Positions 7,685-16,430 are shown, counted from the stretch's first letter. The stretch is DNA of 64,000 nt from Lacipirellula parvula (GCF_009177095.1 NZ_AP021861.1:1116001-1180000), one strand, 5' to 3'. A program made the numbers and translations. Notes: generated from the letters alone by a model not told the origin.

Positions 7685-8356
7685 CTAGCAGGCCGTGCGC
7701 CGGCGGCGCTGCAGCGCTACGGCGCCGCCGCCGGCGGCGAGCAGGGCGAGCGTCGAGGGCTCCGGAACGGCGCCGGCGATGATCGAAGCGTTCGGCGTCG
7801 ATTCGTAGGCGTAGCTCAGGAGCGTCGCCGTGCCGTTGTTGGCGGCGGAGACGTCGATCCGGGCCCAACCGAAGCTAAAATTGCCGCCGCCGATGTCCCA
7901 TTTCAGGCCGACGTATTTGTCGGTTCCGACAAAGTTGTAGAAGTCGGCGCCGACTTGGCGGCCAGCGAAGCGCGCTCCGCCGGCTGCGATCGCGGCCGGG
8001 CCGATCTCTGCTCCGGGGGCGAACGAGTTGACGTAGTAGGTCGAGCTGGTGAGCGTCCTGCTCGCCTGCGGGCCGATGTTGTACGGATTGACGCGGACGC
8101 TGTTCGAAAATGCCGCGATCGCGAATTCGTTTTGCCCGACGTTGTCGAGGTTGAGATAGATCGGGCCTTGGCCTTGCGTGATCGTGACGTCGGGGACGTC
8201 GGTGTAGACGATGGCTCCCGCGGCGTCTTGCGCGACGCCGAAGGCGCCGAGGCCCGCGGCTGCAGCATAGGAAGCGAGACGAACGCTGACCCGCTCAGAG
8301 AGCGCGGGACTTTCGACGAGATTCGTCGAAGCAAGCGGCGTGACAAACGTTCGCAT
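7685..8356 (-). CDS. Secreted PEP-CTERM protein
   Basis: A 223-residue protein. The start at ATG 8354-8356 is chosen because a GAGGTG ribosome site lies seven bases upstream; the open frame continues further but without coding character. A hydrophobic Ala-rich segment (ASYAAAAGLGAFGVAQDAAG) serves as signal peptide. The body is beta-rich and without recognisable catalytic motifs. The C-terminus has VPEPSTLALLAAGGGAVAL followed by QRRRRTAC, a PEP-CTERM sorting signal. It lies 93 bases upstream of the phosphatase-TPR gene on the same strand. It is probably anchored or secreted through an exosortase encoded elsewhere. Function unknown. Confidence 0.8.
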   Translation of the reverse strand: MRTFVTPLASTNLVESPALSERVSVRLASYAAAAGLGAFGVAQDAAGAIVYTDVPDVTITQGQGPIYLNLDNVGQNEFAIAAFSNSVRVNPYNIGPQASRTLTSSTYYVNSFAPGAEIGPAAIAAGGARFAGRQVGADFYNFVGTDKYVGLKWDIGGGNFSFGWARIDVSAANNGTATLLSYAYESTPNASIIAGAVPEPSTLALLAAGGGAVALQRRRRTAC

Positions 8357-8711
8357 GTGGTGCACCTCGTGAGATGAATCTGCTGAGTAGCCGCCGTCGC
8401 CCAGCTTAGGGGAGCAGGCCGATGGAAGCAAGAAAATCTGGGCAATTCTCAGCGGTGGTTTGCCGCTGAAATGGCATTGCTGCGCTGGCTCATGCGGTCG
8501 CTGCAAAGTGAAGCGCCGCATCGCTCTCCGCACCTTCGTCGACGGCAGCGGTGGAGTGTGGGTAGCTGTTTCGCGAGCACCCTGTAGCGTGCCTCGGCGT
8601 CGCTTTGCAAAGGAAGCGACGCTCTCCTAAAATGCGGAACATCACTGGCAGCCGGCTCTTCGGCGGCCCTTTCATCGCGGCAATGAGGTTCGCGGCAGGT
8701 CCACGATCCGC
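8357..8711. other. Divergent intergenic region, PEP-CTERM gene / hemW
   Basis: This stretch must hold promoters for both divergent genes. I see no paired repeat, RNA gene or convincing frame in it. Confidence 0.5.
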
Positions 8712-9833
8712 ATGGCGCCACGTTCGGCTTACATTCACGTTCCCTTCTGCAAGTACCGTTGCGGGTACTGCGATTTCGCCATCGTGGCGAACCGGGACGA
8801 TCTGGTGGGCGCATATCTCGACGCCATCGCTGCCGAGCTGAGTTGGCTCGGCGAGCCGCGGAAGGTGGACACGCTGTACTTTGGCGGCGGGACGCCGAGC
8901 CATTTGGAGGCGGGGCCGCTGCGGCGGCTGGGCGAGACGGTGCGGCGGTGGCATCCGCTGGCGGCCGGGGGCGAGTGGACCGTCGAGGCGAATCCGGAAA
9001 GCCTGACGGCTGATCGAGTCGACGTGCTCGCGGAACTTGGTGTGACGCGGTTGAGTCTCGGGGCCCAGTCGCTCGACGATGCGAAGCTGCGGTCGCTCGA
9101 GCGGAATCACGATCGGGGCGATGTGCTGCGGTCGATGGAGTACGCCCGCGCGGCGGGGATGCAGGTGTCGGTCGACCTCATGTTCGCGGCGCCGGGGGAG
9201 ACGCTGGAGCTATGGCGGCGCGATTTGGCGGCGGTGATTGAGCTTGCGCCCGATCACATTTCAACCTACGGCCTCACCTGGGAGCCGGGGGCGGCGTTCA
9301 CCGTGAAGCGGGATAAAGGGCTGCTCCGACCGCTCGATGAAGAGCTCGAACGGACGATGTATGGCGAGGCAATCGATCGGCTCGCGGCGGCGGGGTTCGA
9401 GCATTACGAAGTTTCGAACTTTGCGCGGCCGGGCAGGCGAAGCCGGCACAACGAGGTGTATTGGGCCGGGAGCGAGTACTTTGCCGCGGGGCCGGGGGCG
9501 GCGCGATACGTCGACGGGGTGCGGTCGACGAACCATCGGAGCACGACGACCTATCTCAAACGCGTCGCAGCGGGCGAGTCGCCCGTCTTCGAGCAGGAAG
9601 AGTTGAATGCCGAAGAGCGGGCCCACGAGCTGCTGGTGCTGGGGCTGCGGCGGTTGGAGGGAATCGACCGGGCGAGCTTTGCGGCGAAGGCTGGCTACGA
9701 GGTCGACGCGATCGCGGGGGAGGCGATTCGCAAGTTCGTCGAGCTGGGGCTGCTCAGCGACGACGGCTCGCGGGTGAAACTAACCCGCGAGGGGCTCTTT
9801 GTGAGCGACGGCCTGTGGCCTGAGTTGCTTTAG
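8712..9833 (+). CDS. hemW: Radical SAM haem chaperone HemW (HemN-like)
   Basis: A 373-residue radical SAM protein. The motif CKYRCGYCDF (CxxxCxxC followed by Asp-Phe) binds the [4Fe-4S] cluster. The fourth Cys of true HemN is replaced by Phe, which marks HemW, the haem-trafficking relative of oxygen-independent coproporphyrinogen oxidase. The SAM-binding GGGTPS, and the family segments ANPES, SLGAQS and HISTYGL, are present in order, and a C-terminal HemN-type domain follows (ERAHELLVLGLRRLEGID). Length and domain order are normal. It is convergent with the gene ending at 9974, with an inverted repeat between them. The older name oxygen-independent coproporphyrinogen III oxidase would probably overstate its activity. 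Confidence 0.92.
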   Translation: MAPRSAYIHVPFCKYRCGYCDFAIVANRDDLVGAYLDAIAAELSWLGEPRKVDTLYFGGGTPSHLEAGPLRRLGETVRRWHPLAAGGEWTVEANPESLTADRVDVLAELGVTRLSLGAQSLDDAKLRSLERNHDRGDVLRSMEYARAAGMQVSVDLMFAAPGETLELWRRDLAAVIELAPDHISTYGLTWEPGAAFTVKRDKGLLRPLDEELERTMYGEAIDRLAAAGFEHYEVSNFARPGRRSRHNEVYWAGSEYFAAGPGAARYVDGVRSTNHRSTTTYLKRVAAGESPVFEQEELNAEERAHELLVLGLRRLEGIDRASFAAKAGYEVDAIAGEAIRKFVELGLLSDDGSRVKLTREGLFVSDGLWPELL

Positions 9834-9849
9834 CACTCCTTCGGTCTTC

Positions 9850-9936
9850 TTTGCGTTCCTTTGCGCCTTCGCGCCTTTGCGAGAAAGTTGCCGGTCAGTT
9901 TCACGTAAAGGCGCGAAGGCGCAAAGAAACGCGAAG
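9850..9936. repeat. Inverted repeat with iterated TTYGCGCC arms, copy 1 (family C)
   Basis: The left arm 9850-9881 is built from 8-10-base units (TTTGCGTTCC, TTTGCGCC, TTCGCGCC, TTTGCGAG). The right arm 9905-9936 is its near-perfect reverse complement. A 23-base loop separates them. A relative lies at 25485-25556 upstream of mutS. It sits between convergent genes. Confidence 0.9.
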
Positions 9937-9973
9937 CCGGAAAGCTAAGTTCTCTGCACTGCGAAGTGCCGAG

Positions 9974-10543
9974 TTATAGCGGGGCGCGAGGCAGGTCGCG
10001 CGGGTATGGCGGGTCGTCGACCGGGGGCAGGTAGCCTTCAGTCTCTTCGGCCCACATTTGGCGTTCGTCTTCGTTCGCGTAATAGCGGAGCCAGGCGTCT
10101 GGATCGCCATCGGTGTTAGCGCAGTCCCAGTGGAGGTAGTTGCTCTGGCGGCGGATCATCTTTTCGTGCGACGGGAGGATGTCGCGGTAGATGATGCAGT
10201 AAAGCTGGCGATCGGTCAGGTGATCGGTGAAGTCGAGCACGACGTGCTTTTCGTACAGCCGGCCGACGGTCTGGTAGAGGTAATCGCGGACCTGTTGGTC
10301 GTTGAGATCGTCGGGATGCGGCAGTTCGAGCTTCGGCTGGAACCATTCGCAGATCGGCAGGATCGGGGCGCGCTCCCACTCGAGCATCGATTCAAGGAAA
10401 TCATTCTCAGCGCCCGTGGTCATCACGTGGACGTTGACGCGATTGATCGATTCGTCGAACAGCGGCTCGAGGGCGTCGCGCAGTTGCGCGTTCCGCAGCA
10501 GGTGTTCGACTTCGTCGGAGCGTGGGGAGTTGGGGAGCATCAT
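9974..10543 (-). CDS. Conserved-looking hypothetical protein
   Basis: A 189-residue soluble protein, acidic and rich in aromatic residues (YCIIYRDILPSHEKMIRR, NYLHWDCANTDGDPDAWLRY), ending PPYPRDLPRAPL. The start is set at the double ATG 10538-10543. The frame stays open for 77 further codons upstream, but that part is lower in GC and lacks the codon bias of the rest. No signal peptide or membrane helix. I do not recognise the family; coding is supported by codon use and by strong third-position GC. Convergent with hemW. Confidence 0.7.
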   Translation of the reverse strand: MMLPNSPRSDEVEHLLRNAQLRDALEPLFDESINRVNVHVMTTGAENDFLESMLEWERAPILPICEWFQPKLELPHPDDLNDQQVRDYLYQTVGRLYEKHVVLDFTDHLTDRQLYCIIYRDILPSHEKMIRRQSNYLHWDCANTDGDPDAWLRYYANEDERQMWAEETEGYLPPVDDPPYPRDLPRAPL

Positions 10544-10861
10544 ATTCAGGGCGTGCCGCACGCGGAAAACGAAGAATTCCCAAAAGCAAACGTCATTCGC
10601 AGCAAACCAGGAAAAAGTTCGGTGCGACGTCAAAGTTGCGAGCGATTGTTGAAGCCAATCACACGCGGCCATGTGTTCGACTCTATCAACGGGAAAGAGC
10701 CGAGAGAATAGTTCTGCACCTTGTTTTGTCCGCTCGGAAAGAAAGCGGAAAAATACCACCGTTACGACCGGCAATGTTCTCCCAGCCTTCCGATTGTGCT
10801 AGCGGCGAGCGGAGGGGTGAGGGGGTGTTTGCGGTTGAGGGGCTGCAAGGGCGTCCCGAGC
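10544..10861. other. Intergenic stretch
   Basis: Lower GC than its surroundings, with no recognisable RNA or paired repeat. It may carry the promoter for the gene starting at 10543, or an N-terminal extension of it. Confidence 0.4.
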
Positions 10862-11164
10862 TCAGAAGGCTAGCTGGCGAGCGGCCCAGTAGGCGGCGAG
10901 GGCGGCTCCGAACGGCGTCAGGACGAGCACGGCGGGGGCGAGGAAGTAAGCGATGGGTATTAGCAGGAGCGCTGTTAGTGAGCCGGCGAAGCTGCTCAGA
11001 AGGCATAGCCACGCCAATTGCGAAGCTCGGTGGCGTCGGGGCGGCAGAAGCGCTGCCGCTGCGGCGAGGAAGCTGAGGATCGCGGCGATCAGGAGGTAAC
11101 CGCCAATCTCGGTGATCGCTTCTGCGATGAACAGAACGAAGGCATCTACCGGCGTGATGTTCAT
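10862..11164 (-). CDS. Small hypothetical membrane protein
   Basis: A 100-residue protein starting at ATG 11162-11164. Three hydrophobic segments can be seen: DAFVLFIAEAITEIGGYLLI and the adjoining AAILSFLAAAAALL; LAWLCLLSSFAGSLTALLLI; and FLAPAVLVLTPFGAALAAYW. A short basic loop (PPRRHRAS) separates the first two. The layout indicates an integral inner-membrane protein. There is no known motif. Neighbours give no clue: an inverted repeat lies upstream and an AT-richer gap lies downstream. Confidence 0.65.
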   Translation of the reverse strand: MNITPVDAFVLFIAEAITEIGGYLLIAAILSFLAAAAALLPPRRHRASQLAWLCLLSSFAGSLTALLLIPIAYFLAPAVLVLTPFGAALAAYWAARQLAF

Positions 11165-11260
11165 CGTTTCAGGCTAGCGGTCTTGCGGAGAGACGCAAGC
11201 AAGCTGAGCCGTAGCAGGTCGTCCAGCGTTGGTCGCACCCCGCATCATCTCTGAAATCTG

Positions 11261-11420
11261 TTGCTCCCTCCCCCTTGAGGGAGCAACGAGCACGATCGCC
11301 AGTGGCGATCGAGCGCAGGCGGTAGTCCGTGCGTAGCACTGGGCTGGGGAGGGGGGAGATCGCTGGTGCCCGCCTCAATCACCCCTCCCTAACCCTCCCC
11401 CTCAAGGGGAGGGGACCAGA
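11261..11420. repeat. Pyrimidine/purine-rich inverted repeat, copy 1 (family D)
   Basis: Arms of CCCTCCC-type sequence flank a core. The part 11346-11420, read on the minus strand, matches 62056-62160 over about 75 bases, including the core GGCGGGCACCAG-GATCT. The left arm TTGCTCCCTCCCCCTTGAGG (11260-11279) lies beyond a 60-base segment that contains its own hairpin, GATCGCC-A-GTGGCGATC. A shorter copy lies at 45009-45057. Confidence 0.85.
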
Positions 11421-11446
11421 AGAAAGTTTCGCTAGGGGGCGGGCGG

Positions 11447-12322
11447 TCAGTCGACCGGCGTGCCGAGTTCGCGCATGAGGAGCTTCATGTCTTCCCAGGT
11501 TTGCTTCTTTGCCGAGGGGGTCCGCAGCAGGTAGGCAGGGTGGTAGGTGCAGACGACTTTCACGCCTTGGAACTGGTGGACTCGGCCGCGGAGCTTGCCG
11601 ATCGTTTCGGTCGTGCCGAGCAGGTTTTGGGCGGCGACGGAGCCGAGGCAGCAGATGAACTCGGGGTTGATCAGCTGCAGCTGCCGGTTGAGGAAGCGGC
11701 GGCAGTTGTGTGCTTCCTCGGGGAGCGGGTTGCGATTCCCCGGGGGGCGGCACTTGAGGATATTGAGGATGTAAACATCCTCGCGGCGGAGGCGGCAGGC
11801 TTCGAGGATTTTGTTGAGCAGCTGCCCTGCCTTACCGACGAACGGCTCGCCTTGCTGGTCCTCGTCGGCGCCGGGGGCTTCGCCGAGGAAGATGAGCCGG
11901 GCCTGTGGATCGCCGACGCCGAAGACGGTTTGCTTGCGGGTGGTGGCGAGTTCGTAGCAGAGCGTGCAGGCGGCGACTTCTTCGGCGAGGATCTTGAGCG
12001 TTTTGGCTTGGGAGACATCGCCCGCTGAAGCGGGGGACGCCGCTGGCGTGGGGGCGGCCGTTGGGCGGGGCCTCGGGGGATCAAGAGAGCGTGCGGCGGC
12101 CGGGGCTGGGGTCGCGAGGCCAGCGCTGACGTGTGTCGCGGGCGGCGGTTCGATGGCCGCGGCAGCGGGTGGTTGCCTACGGGCGGCCTCACGCCACTCT
12201 TGGGCGATCGCGGCGCCGCTGGGGAGTTGTCGGACGCCGGCGCCGGCGAGGCTTTCCAGCGTCTGCCGCAGGGCGTGGCGGAGCCGGTCGTCGTTCGCGG
12301 GTGGCTGAGGCGCGTCGGCCAT
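11447..12322 (-). CDS. Type 4 uracil-DNA glycosylase with long N-terminal extension
   Basis: A 291-residue protein. Residues about 105-291 are a family 4 (UDGa-type) uracil-DNA glycosylase: [17 protein letters not shown] (motif A), [20 protein letters not shown] and FICCLGS supply the four Cys ligands of a [4Fe-4S] cluster, and HPAYLLR is motif B. It removes uracil from DNA to start base-excision repair. The first 105 residues are Ala/Pro-rich and low in complexity. In that linker the DNA holds a perfect 14-base hairpin (CCCGCTGAAGCGGG, 12021-12034) whose core recurs in dnaX. Older annotations call such proteins phage SPO1 DNA polymerase-related. Divergent from der. Confidence 0.92.
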   Translation of the reverse strand: MADAPQPPANDDRLRHALRQTLESLAGAGVRQLPSGAAIAQEWREAARRQPPAAAAIEPPPATHVSAGLATPAPAAARSLDPPRPRPTAAPTPAASPASAGDVSQAKTLKILAEEVAACTLCYELATTRKQTVFGVGDPQARLIFLGEAPGADEDQQGEPFVGKAGQLLNKILEACRLRREDVYILNILKCRPPGNRNPLPEEAHNCRRFLNRQLQLINPEFICCLGSVAAQNLLGTTETIGKLRGRVHQFQGVKVVCTYHPAYLLRTPSAKKQTWEDMKLLMRELGTPVD

Positions 12323-12474
12323 GTGGGGGAGATCTCCTAACGTTTCCGTAAGGCCAGTTATAGGGCCAAAATTGGCCGCCGAAAGGGGTTCCGCCGCGGC
12401 TGGCGACGCTACTCCGCCCCGGCGGCGTAGATTATGATGGACTCCTCCATCGCCCCGCCGAGAAGTTGGTTCCC

Positions 12475-13875
12475 ATGGCCGTCCCCAAAGTTGTCATCGT
12501 CGGCCGTCCCAATGTCGGCAAGAGTAGCGTCTTCAATTGGCTCGCCGGCATTCGGCTGGCCATCGTCGAAGATCAGCCTGGCGTTACGCGCGATCGCGTC
12601 GACTATCTCACCGACCACGAAGGGCGCTACTTCGAGCTGGTCGACACGGGCGGCATCGGCATCGAGGACGAAGACAACCTCACGAAGCATATCGAAGATC
12701 AGATCCAGACGGCGATCGATTCGGCGGCGGTGATTTTGTTCGTCGTCGACACGCGGGCCGGGTTGATGCCGCTCGATGAAGAGGTCGGCCGCCGGCTGCG
12801 CGACGTCGAAGTGCCGGTGCTCTGCATCGCGAACAAGACCGACGACGAGAAGATGGACGTGCAAACGACCGACTTCTATCGCCTCGGCCGCGGCAAGATC
12901 GTGCCGGTCAGTACCAAGCAGAACCGCAATCGGACGGTGCTGCTGAACATGATCGTCGAGCGGTTGCCGCCCGAGAGCGCCGACGAGGGGCCGGCGGAAG
13001 AGCCGGAGATGAAGGTGGCGATCGTCGGCCGGCGGAACGTCGGCAAGAGCACGTTCGTCAACACGCTGGCCCAGGCCGAGCGGATGATTGTCAGCGAGGT
13101 CGCCGGCACAACCCGCGACAGCGTCGACGTGCGGTTTGAACTCGACGGCAAAGGGTTCGTCGCGATCGACACGCCTGGTATTCGCCGTACGAAGAGCCAA
13201 GGGGCGTCGATTGACTTCTACGGCGCCCACCGGGCCCACCGCAGCATTCGGCGGGCCGACGTGGTGCTGCTGTTCCTCGATGCGACGCAGAAGATCAGCA
13301 AGGTCGACAAGCAGCTTTGCGAATACATCGGCGAGGAATACAAGCCGGTGATCTTCGTTGTGAACAAGTGGGATTTGCTGGTCAATTCGATGCCGACCGA
13401 GAAGTGGGTGCGGTACTTGAATGACAGCTTCCGGGCCCAGCGGTACGCGCCGATCGCGTTCATCACCGGGCAGACCGGCAAGAACATGAAGGCGCTGCTG
13501 AACCACGCCCAAATGTTGTTTAAGCAAGCCCGGCAGCGCGTGACCACGGGCCAACTGAACCGGATGCTGAAGGAAGCGCTGCAGCGGACGCCGCCGCCGC
13601 TGTTCCAGGGGCGCCGGCCGAAGATTTACTACGGCACCCAGGTGAGCGCCCAGCCGCCGACCATCGTGCTGTTCTGCAACGATCCGGCGGCCATCTCGAA
13701 GCCGTATCAGCGGTATCTGCTCTCCACGGTGCGCGAGTATATGCACTTCGAGGAAGTGCCGATCAAGCTTTATCTACGCCGTCGCCAGGCGAGCGACACG
13801 CGGGACGATACGGGCGCCGACGAGATCGGGCCGATCGTGGATGAGGGCGAAGATCAAGCGGTGCACTCGGAGTAG
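12475..13875 (+). CDS. der: Ribosome biogenesis GTPase Der (EngA)
   Basis: A 466-residue protein with two tandem GTPase domains, the mark of Der. G1 motifs are GRPNVGKSS near the N-terminus and GRRNVGKST near residue 185. G3 motifs are DTGG and DTPG. G4 motifs are NKTD and NKWD. The C-terminal KH-like domain ends with the conserved VPIKLYLRRR. Der acts in maturation of the 50S subunit. The start is ATG 12475; a TTG nine bases earlier is in frame but has no ribosome-site spacing. Length is normal for planctomycetes. It is divergent from the uracil-DNA glycosylase gene. Confidence 0.95.
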   Translation: MAVPKVVIVGRPNVGKSSVFNWLAGIRLAIVEDQPGVTRDRVDYLTDHEGRYFELVDTGGIGIEDEDNLTKHIEDQIQTAIDSAAVILFVVDTRAGLMPLDEEVGRRLRDVEVPVLCIANKTDDEKMDVQTTDFYRLGRGKIVPVSTKQNRNRTVLLNMIVERLPPESADEGPAEEPEMKVAIVGRRNVGKSTFVNTLAQAERMIVSEVAGTTRDSVDVRFELDGKGFVAIDTPGIRRTKSQGASIDFYGAHRAHRSIRRADVVLLFLDATQKISKVDKQLCEYIGEEYKPVIFVVNKWDLLVNSMPTEKWVRYLNDSFRAQRYAPIAFITGQTGKNMKALLNHAQMLFKQARQRVTTGQLNRMLKEALQRTPPPLFQGRRPKIYYGTQVSAQPPTIVLFCNDPAAISKPYQRYLLSTVREYMHFEEVPIKLYLRRRQASDTRDDTGADEIGPIVDEGEDQAVHSE

Positions 13876-13878
13876 TTT

Positions 13879-13906
13879 CGAGTTGCGGGTAGCGAGTTAC
13901 GAGTGG
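13879..13906. repeat. Heptamer-iterated arm (family E), unpaired
   Basis: Four consecutive heptamers: CGAGTTG, CGGGTAG, CGAGTTA, CGAGTGG. The same heptamer family builds both arms of the element inside mutS (27399-27476). Here no partner arm is seen; it directly abuts the element at 13905. Confidence 0.7.
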
Positions 13907-13982
13907 GTGCTACTGGCATTTTGCCGGTGTTGAACTTGAGGCCTGCTCGGCAGTTCTCACTGGCGAAATGCCAGTGGCACCC
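13905..13982. repeat. Cloverleaf-like inverted repeat (family F)
   Basis: The outer arms (GGGTGCTACTGGCATTTTGC... and its near reverse complement ending GCCAGTGGCACCC) pair with each other. Each also folds alone, for example CACTGGC-gaaat-GCCAGTG on the right. A central hairpin GAACT (13932-13936) / AGTTC (13952-13956) completes a four-way-junction shape. Located between der and the small gene at 14075. Confidence 0.85.
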
Positions 13983-14074
13983 AGGAGGCTGCGTGGAAGA
14001 CGCTGAGCCGTGCAGCAATGCGCATGGGGAGCGTTCTGACGCAGGCATGGTTCGCCGGGAAGAAAGCCGGGCGA

Positions 14075-14248
14075 TTAATCGATGCGGGGGACGGTCGCTT
14101 TGCGTTCGCCGCTGACGGCGACTTTGGCGCCGCTCTTATGGTCGCGGGCGGCGTAGTCGGCCCATACGGCACCGAGGCCGACCGTCCAGGCCAGCACGAG
14201 GCACAGCAGTTCGCCGAATCCAGAAAATTCCCGCCAGTCCTGTCGCAT
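14075..14248 (-). CDS. Small single-helix membrane protein, hypothetical
   Basis: A 57-residue frame from ATG 14246-14248. An amphipathic start (MRQDWREFSGFG) leads into one hydrophobic helix (ELLCLVLAWTVGLGAVW) and then a charged tail (DHKSGAKVAVSGERKATV). AAGG lies a few bases upstream of the start. The frame can extend another 30 codons upstream, but that part looks non-coding. No family recognised. It is flanked by repeats on both sides, so some caution is needed. Confidence 0.45.
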   Translation of the reverse strand: MRQDWREFSGFGELLCLVLAWTVGLGAVWADYAARDHKSGAKVAVSGERKATVPRID

Positions 14249-14396
14249 ATCGCCTTGCCTGGACACCCGTGTCCAACTCGCTCCGTCGTCTCCGCCTACT
14301 TCGCAGGGGCGCCGCCTCGTGCGGCACAACCCTACCAAGCGGGAAGTAGAGCGAAATCGTTAAGGTTCCGCAAGCACAATATGAAGGCTGCTAGCA

Positions 14397-14416
14397 GCTG
14401 CCGCTTAGGCGGCAGC
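14397..14416. repeat. Solo hairpin next to family G element
   Basis: GCTGCCGC-ttag-GCGGCAGC, a perfect 8-bp stem. It abuts the heptamer element at 14417. It could serve as a terminator for fliG read from the minus strand, but no T tract follows. Confidence 0.6.
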
Positions 14417-14510
14417 GTCCGTAGTCCGTTGTCAGTAGTCAGTTGCGGCTGTCGCAGGGGCATGCAGCCGCCTGGTTCCAGCAACTGACCACGGACCACT
14501 GACAACTGAC
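14417..14510. repeat. Heptamer-iterated inverted repeat with central hairpin, copy 1 (family G)
   Basis: The left arm 14417-14445 is four heptamers GTCMGTN plus G; the right arm 14482-14510 is the reverse complement pattern with the same length, 29 bases. The centre folds as CGGCTG (14446-14451) / CAGCCG (14465-14470). A second copy is at 59029-59103. Confidence 0.9.
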
Positions 14511-14558
14511 ATAGCCCGCCGATTGGCGGATTCCAGGCGAAAAGGCGCCGCCGGCGGG

Positions 14559-15548
14559 CTATTGTACGAGCGCTTCTTGCTCGCCGCCGGGGTTGAGTTC
14601 CAGCTCGCCGGAGTCTTCGAGGCGACGGACGATGTCGACGATTTCCTGCTGCTTCGCTTCGACCGCCGAGAGTTTGACCGGGCCGAGGTAGCCGATTTCT
14701 TCCTTGAGCATGTCGGCGGCGCGGGTCGACATGTTTTTGAAGACCTTGTCCCGCAGCTCGGTGCTGCAGCCTTTGAGCGCCGTGGCCCACTGCGAGGTCT
14801 CGACGTTCTTCATGACGATCTGCAGGTCCTTGTCGTTGAACTTCGCCATGTCTTCGAAGACGAACATCAGGCGGCGAATTTCTTCGACCAGCTCGGCGTC
14901 TTCGAGCGAGAGTTGCTCCATCAGCTGCCGCTCGGTGGCGCGGTCGGCGACGTTGAGCATCTCGGCCACGGCGCCGACGCCGCCGGCGTTTTCAAAGCTC
15001 TGGCTCATGACGCTCGACATGCGGCGTTCGAGGCCATGCTCGACTTCCTTGATGATGTCGGGGCTCGTCTGGCCCATTTGGGCGATCCGCTGGACGACCG
15101 AGATTTGGCGTTCGGGCGGCAGGCCGGCAAGGATCGCGGCGCCCGCCGCGGCCGGCAGGTGCGAGAGGACGAGCGCGATCGTCTGCGGGTGTTCGTCGAT
15201 GACGTAGGTGAGGATGTTCTGGCTGTCGATCGTGCGGAGGAACGCGAAGGGGACCTCTTCGATCGCTTGGCGGATCGTGTCGAGCGTGCCGCCGGCGTTT
15301 TTGCCGAAGGCTTTTTGCACGAGGTTTTTCGCGCGATCGAGACCGCCCCCTTCGGCGGTGGCCGCGGGATTCGACTCGGCGAACTGGACGATGATTTGTT
15401 CTTGCTCTTCGGCTGAGACCGACTTGAGCTTGGCAATTTCGATCGACACCATCTCGACTTGCTTGGAGTCGAGCCGCTGGAGGATGTCGGCCGCCTCTTC
15501 CTCGGGAAGGGTAGTGAGGAGGACGGCGGCTTTGCGGATGTCACCCAT
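14559..15548 (-). CDS. fliG: Flagellar motor switch protein FliG
   Basis: A 329-residue protein with the full FliG layout: the N-terminal helical domain (MGDIRKAAVLLTTLPEEEAA), the middle domain with EHPQTIALVLSHLP (the EHPQR-like motif), and the C-terminal domain with the charged torque helix region (LMFVFEDMAKFNDKDLQIVM, then ELRDKVFKNMSTRAA). It forms the rotor C-ring and contacts MotA and FliM. The start is ATG 15546-15548; a TTG 18 bases upstream runs into a repeat. No other flagellar gene is present nearby. Repeats flank it on both sides. Confidence 0.94.
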   Translation of the reverse strand: MGDIRKAAVLLTTLPEEEAADILQRLDSKQVEMVSIEIAKLKSVSAEEQEQIIVQFAESNPAATAEGGGLDRAKNLVQKAFGKNAGGTLDTIRQAIEEVPFAFLRTIDSQNILTYVIDEHPQTIALVLSHLPAAAGAAILAGLPPERQISVVQRIAQMGQTSPDIIKEVEHGLERRMSSVMSQSFENAGGVGAVAEMLNVADRATERQLMEQLSLEDAELVEEIRRLMFVFEDMAKFNDKDLQIVMKNVETSQWATALKGCSTELRDKVFKNMSTRAADMLKEEIGYLGPVKLSAVEAKQQEIVDIVRRLEDSGELELNPGGEQEALVQ

Positions 15549-15570
15549 GGGAGCGGACGGCCCCAAACTC

Positions 15571-15661
15571 TGTGGGAGGGGTCTCTGACCCCGAAACTGC
15601 GTTGCGCTACCGCAACCGCCTATATTGGTGAGCGGAATCGGCGTCGGAGACGCCTCCCACA
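15571..15661. repeat. Cloverleaf-like inverted repeat, copy 1 (family H)
   Basis: The left arm is TGTGGGAG plus the hairpin GGGGTCTCTGACCCC. The right arm is the hairpin GGCGTCGGAGACGCC plus CTCCCACA. The centre holds GTTGCG (15601-15606) / CGCAAC (15611-15616). So one outer stem carries three inner hairpins. Both 24-base arms recur exactly, in swapped order, at 46531-46620. Confidence 0.92.
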
Positions 15662-15826
15662 GCGGACGGTTGGGTAACTCGGCGTGATGCGCGTAGTTTG
15701 CCGTATGGGTTTAATCGTCGCGGGCGGCGCGGGGACTTGATGCGGGCGCGCGGGGGCGGCGTCGGCACGCCAGGCCGGATAATCGTTAGGGTTTGTGCGT
15801 GGTGCGGCGTAGCGTGGAGTGGGGGC

Positions 15827-15852
15827 AGCCCCGGGCAAGCTTGCCCGGGGCT
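15827..15852. repeat. Perfect 26-base palindrome (family I), copy 1
   Basis: Half-site AGCCCCGGGCAAG followed by its exact reverse complement. A near-identical copy is at 16551-16576. Located 31 bases after the PTPS-like gene end. Confidence 0.85.
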
Positions 15853-15882
15853 ATTCGGGGGACGGGACTGCACAAGAAGCAT

Positions 15883-16383
15883 TTAGGCACGCCAGCGGTA
15901 CACGCCCCATTGGCCGTCGCATTCGTCGACGCCGACTTCCATCGAGACGAGCGCGTCGCGGACGGCGGGGGCGAGGGTGGCGAGCGTTTCACTGGCGATG
16001 TGTTTGGCTAGCAGCTCCGCCGTCGTGTTCTCGACTTCGAGCAGCACGCAATCTTGGCGGGGGAAAATCCAGCGACGCTTGCCGTGGGTGGCGACGACTT
16101 CGCCCGCTTCGCCGCCCGGCTGTTCGACGACCTTGATCGTCGGGTGTCGCAGCGGCAGCACAACGCGGTGGTCGAGGCCGTCGACGATCTTTTGCAGGGC
16201 GTCGCGGAGCGCGATGAAGTCGATGACGTACTGGTTGCCGTCGAGCGGGCCTTCGACTTCACAGTAGACGTGGTAGTTGTGGCCGTGGATCGGCTCGCAA
16301 ATGTCGCCGGCGTAGGTGATGAAGTGGGCCGTGCTGAAGACGAGCCGTTCCTTGTGGATGCGGACGCGGTAGGTTTCGGGCAT
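15883..16383 (-). CDS. 6-pyruvoyltetrahydropterin synthase / QueD family protein
   Basis: A 166-residue T-fold enzyme. Zinc ligands are His20 (FSTAHF) and His33/His35 in CEPIHGH. Cys29, four residues before His33, matches the CxxxHGH signature of 6-carboxytetrahydropterin synthase (QueD) rather than the animal PTPS spacing. The substrate-binding Glu is in LLEVENTTAELLA. The typical reaction converts dihydroneopterin triphosphate to a tetrahydropterin, either for queuosine or, in planctomycetes, possibly for methanopterin-type cofactors. The neighbouring CitG-like gene makes the second option worth considering, but this is inference. The protein is longer than a minimal QueD because of an insertion around HGKRRWIFPRQD. 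Confidence 0.88.
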   Translation of the reverse strand: MPETYRVRIHKERLVFSTAHFITYAGDICEPIHGHNYHVYCEVEGPLDGNQYVIDFIALRDALQKIVDGLDHRVVLPLRHPTIKVVEQPGGEAGEVVATHGKRRWIFPRQDCVLLEVENTTAELLAKHIASETLATLAPAVRDALVSMEVGVDECDGQWGVYRWRA

Positions 16384-16430
16384 GGCGGTTACACGGCTGG
16401 CTTTGCTTGAAGTAAGAAAGACTGAATGCT

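Noticed and set aside
10544-10774. N-terminal extension of the hypothetical protein at 9974-10543
   Set aside because: The extra frame is open but lower in GC and without the codon pattern of the downstream part; the double ATG at 10538-10543 is the simpler start.
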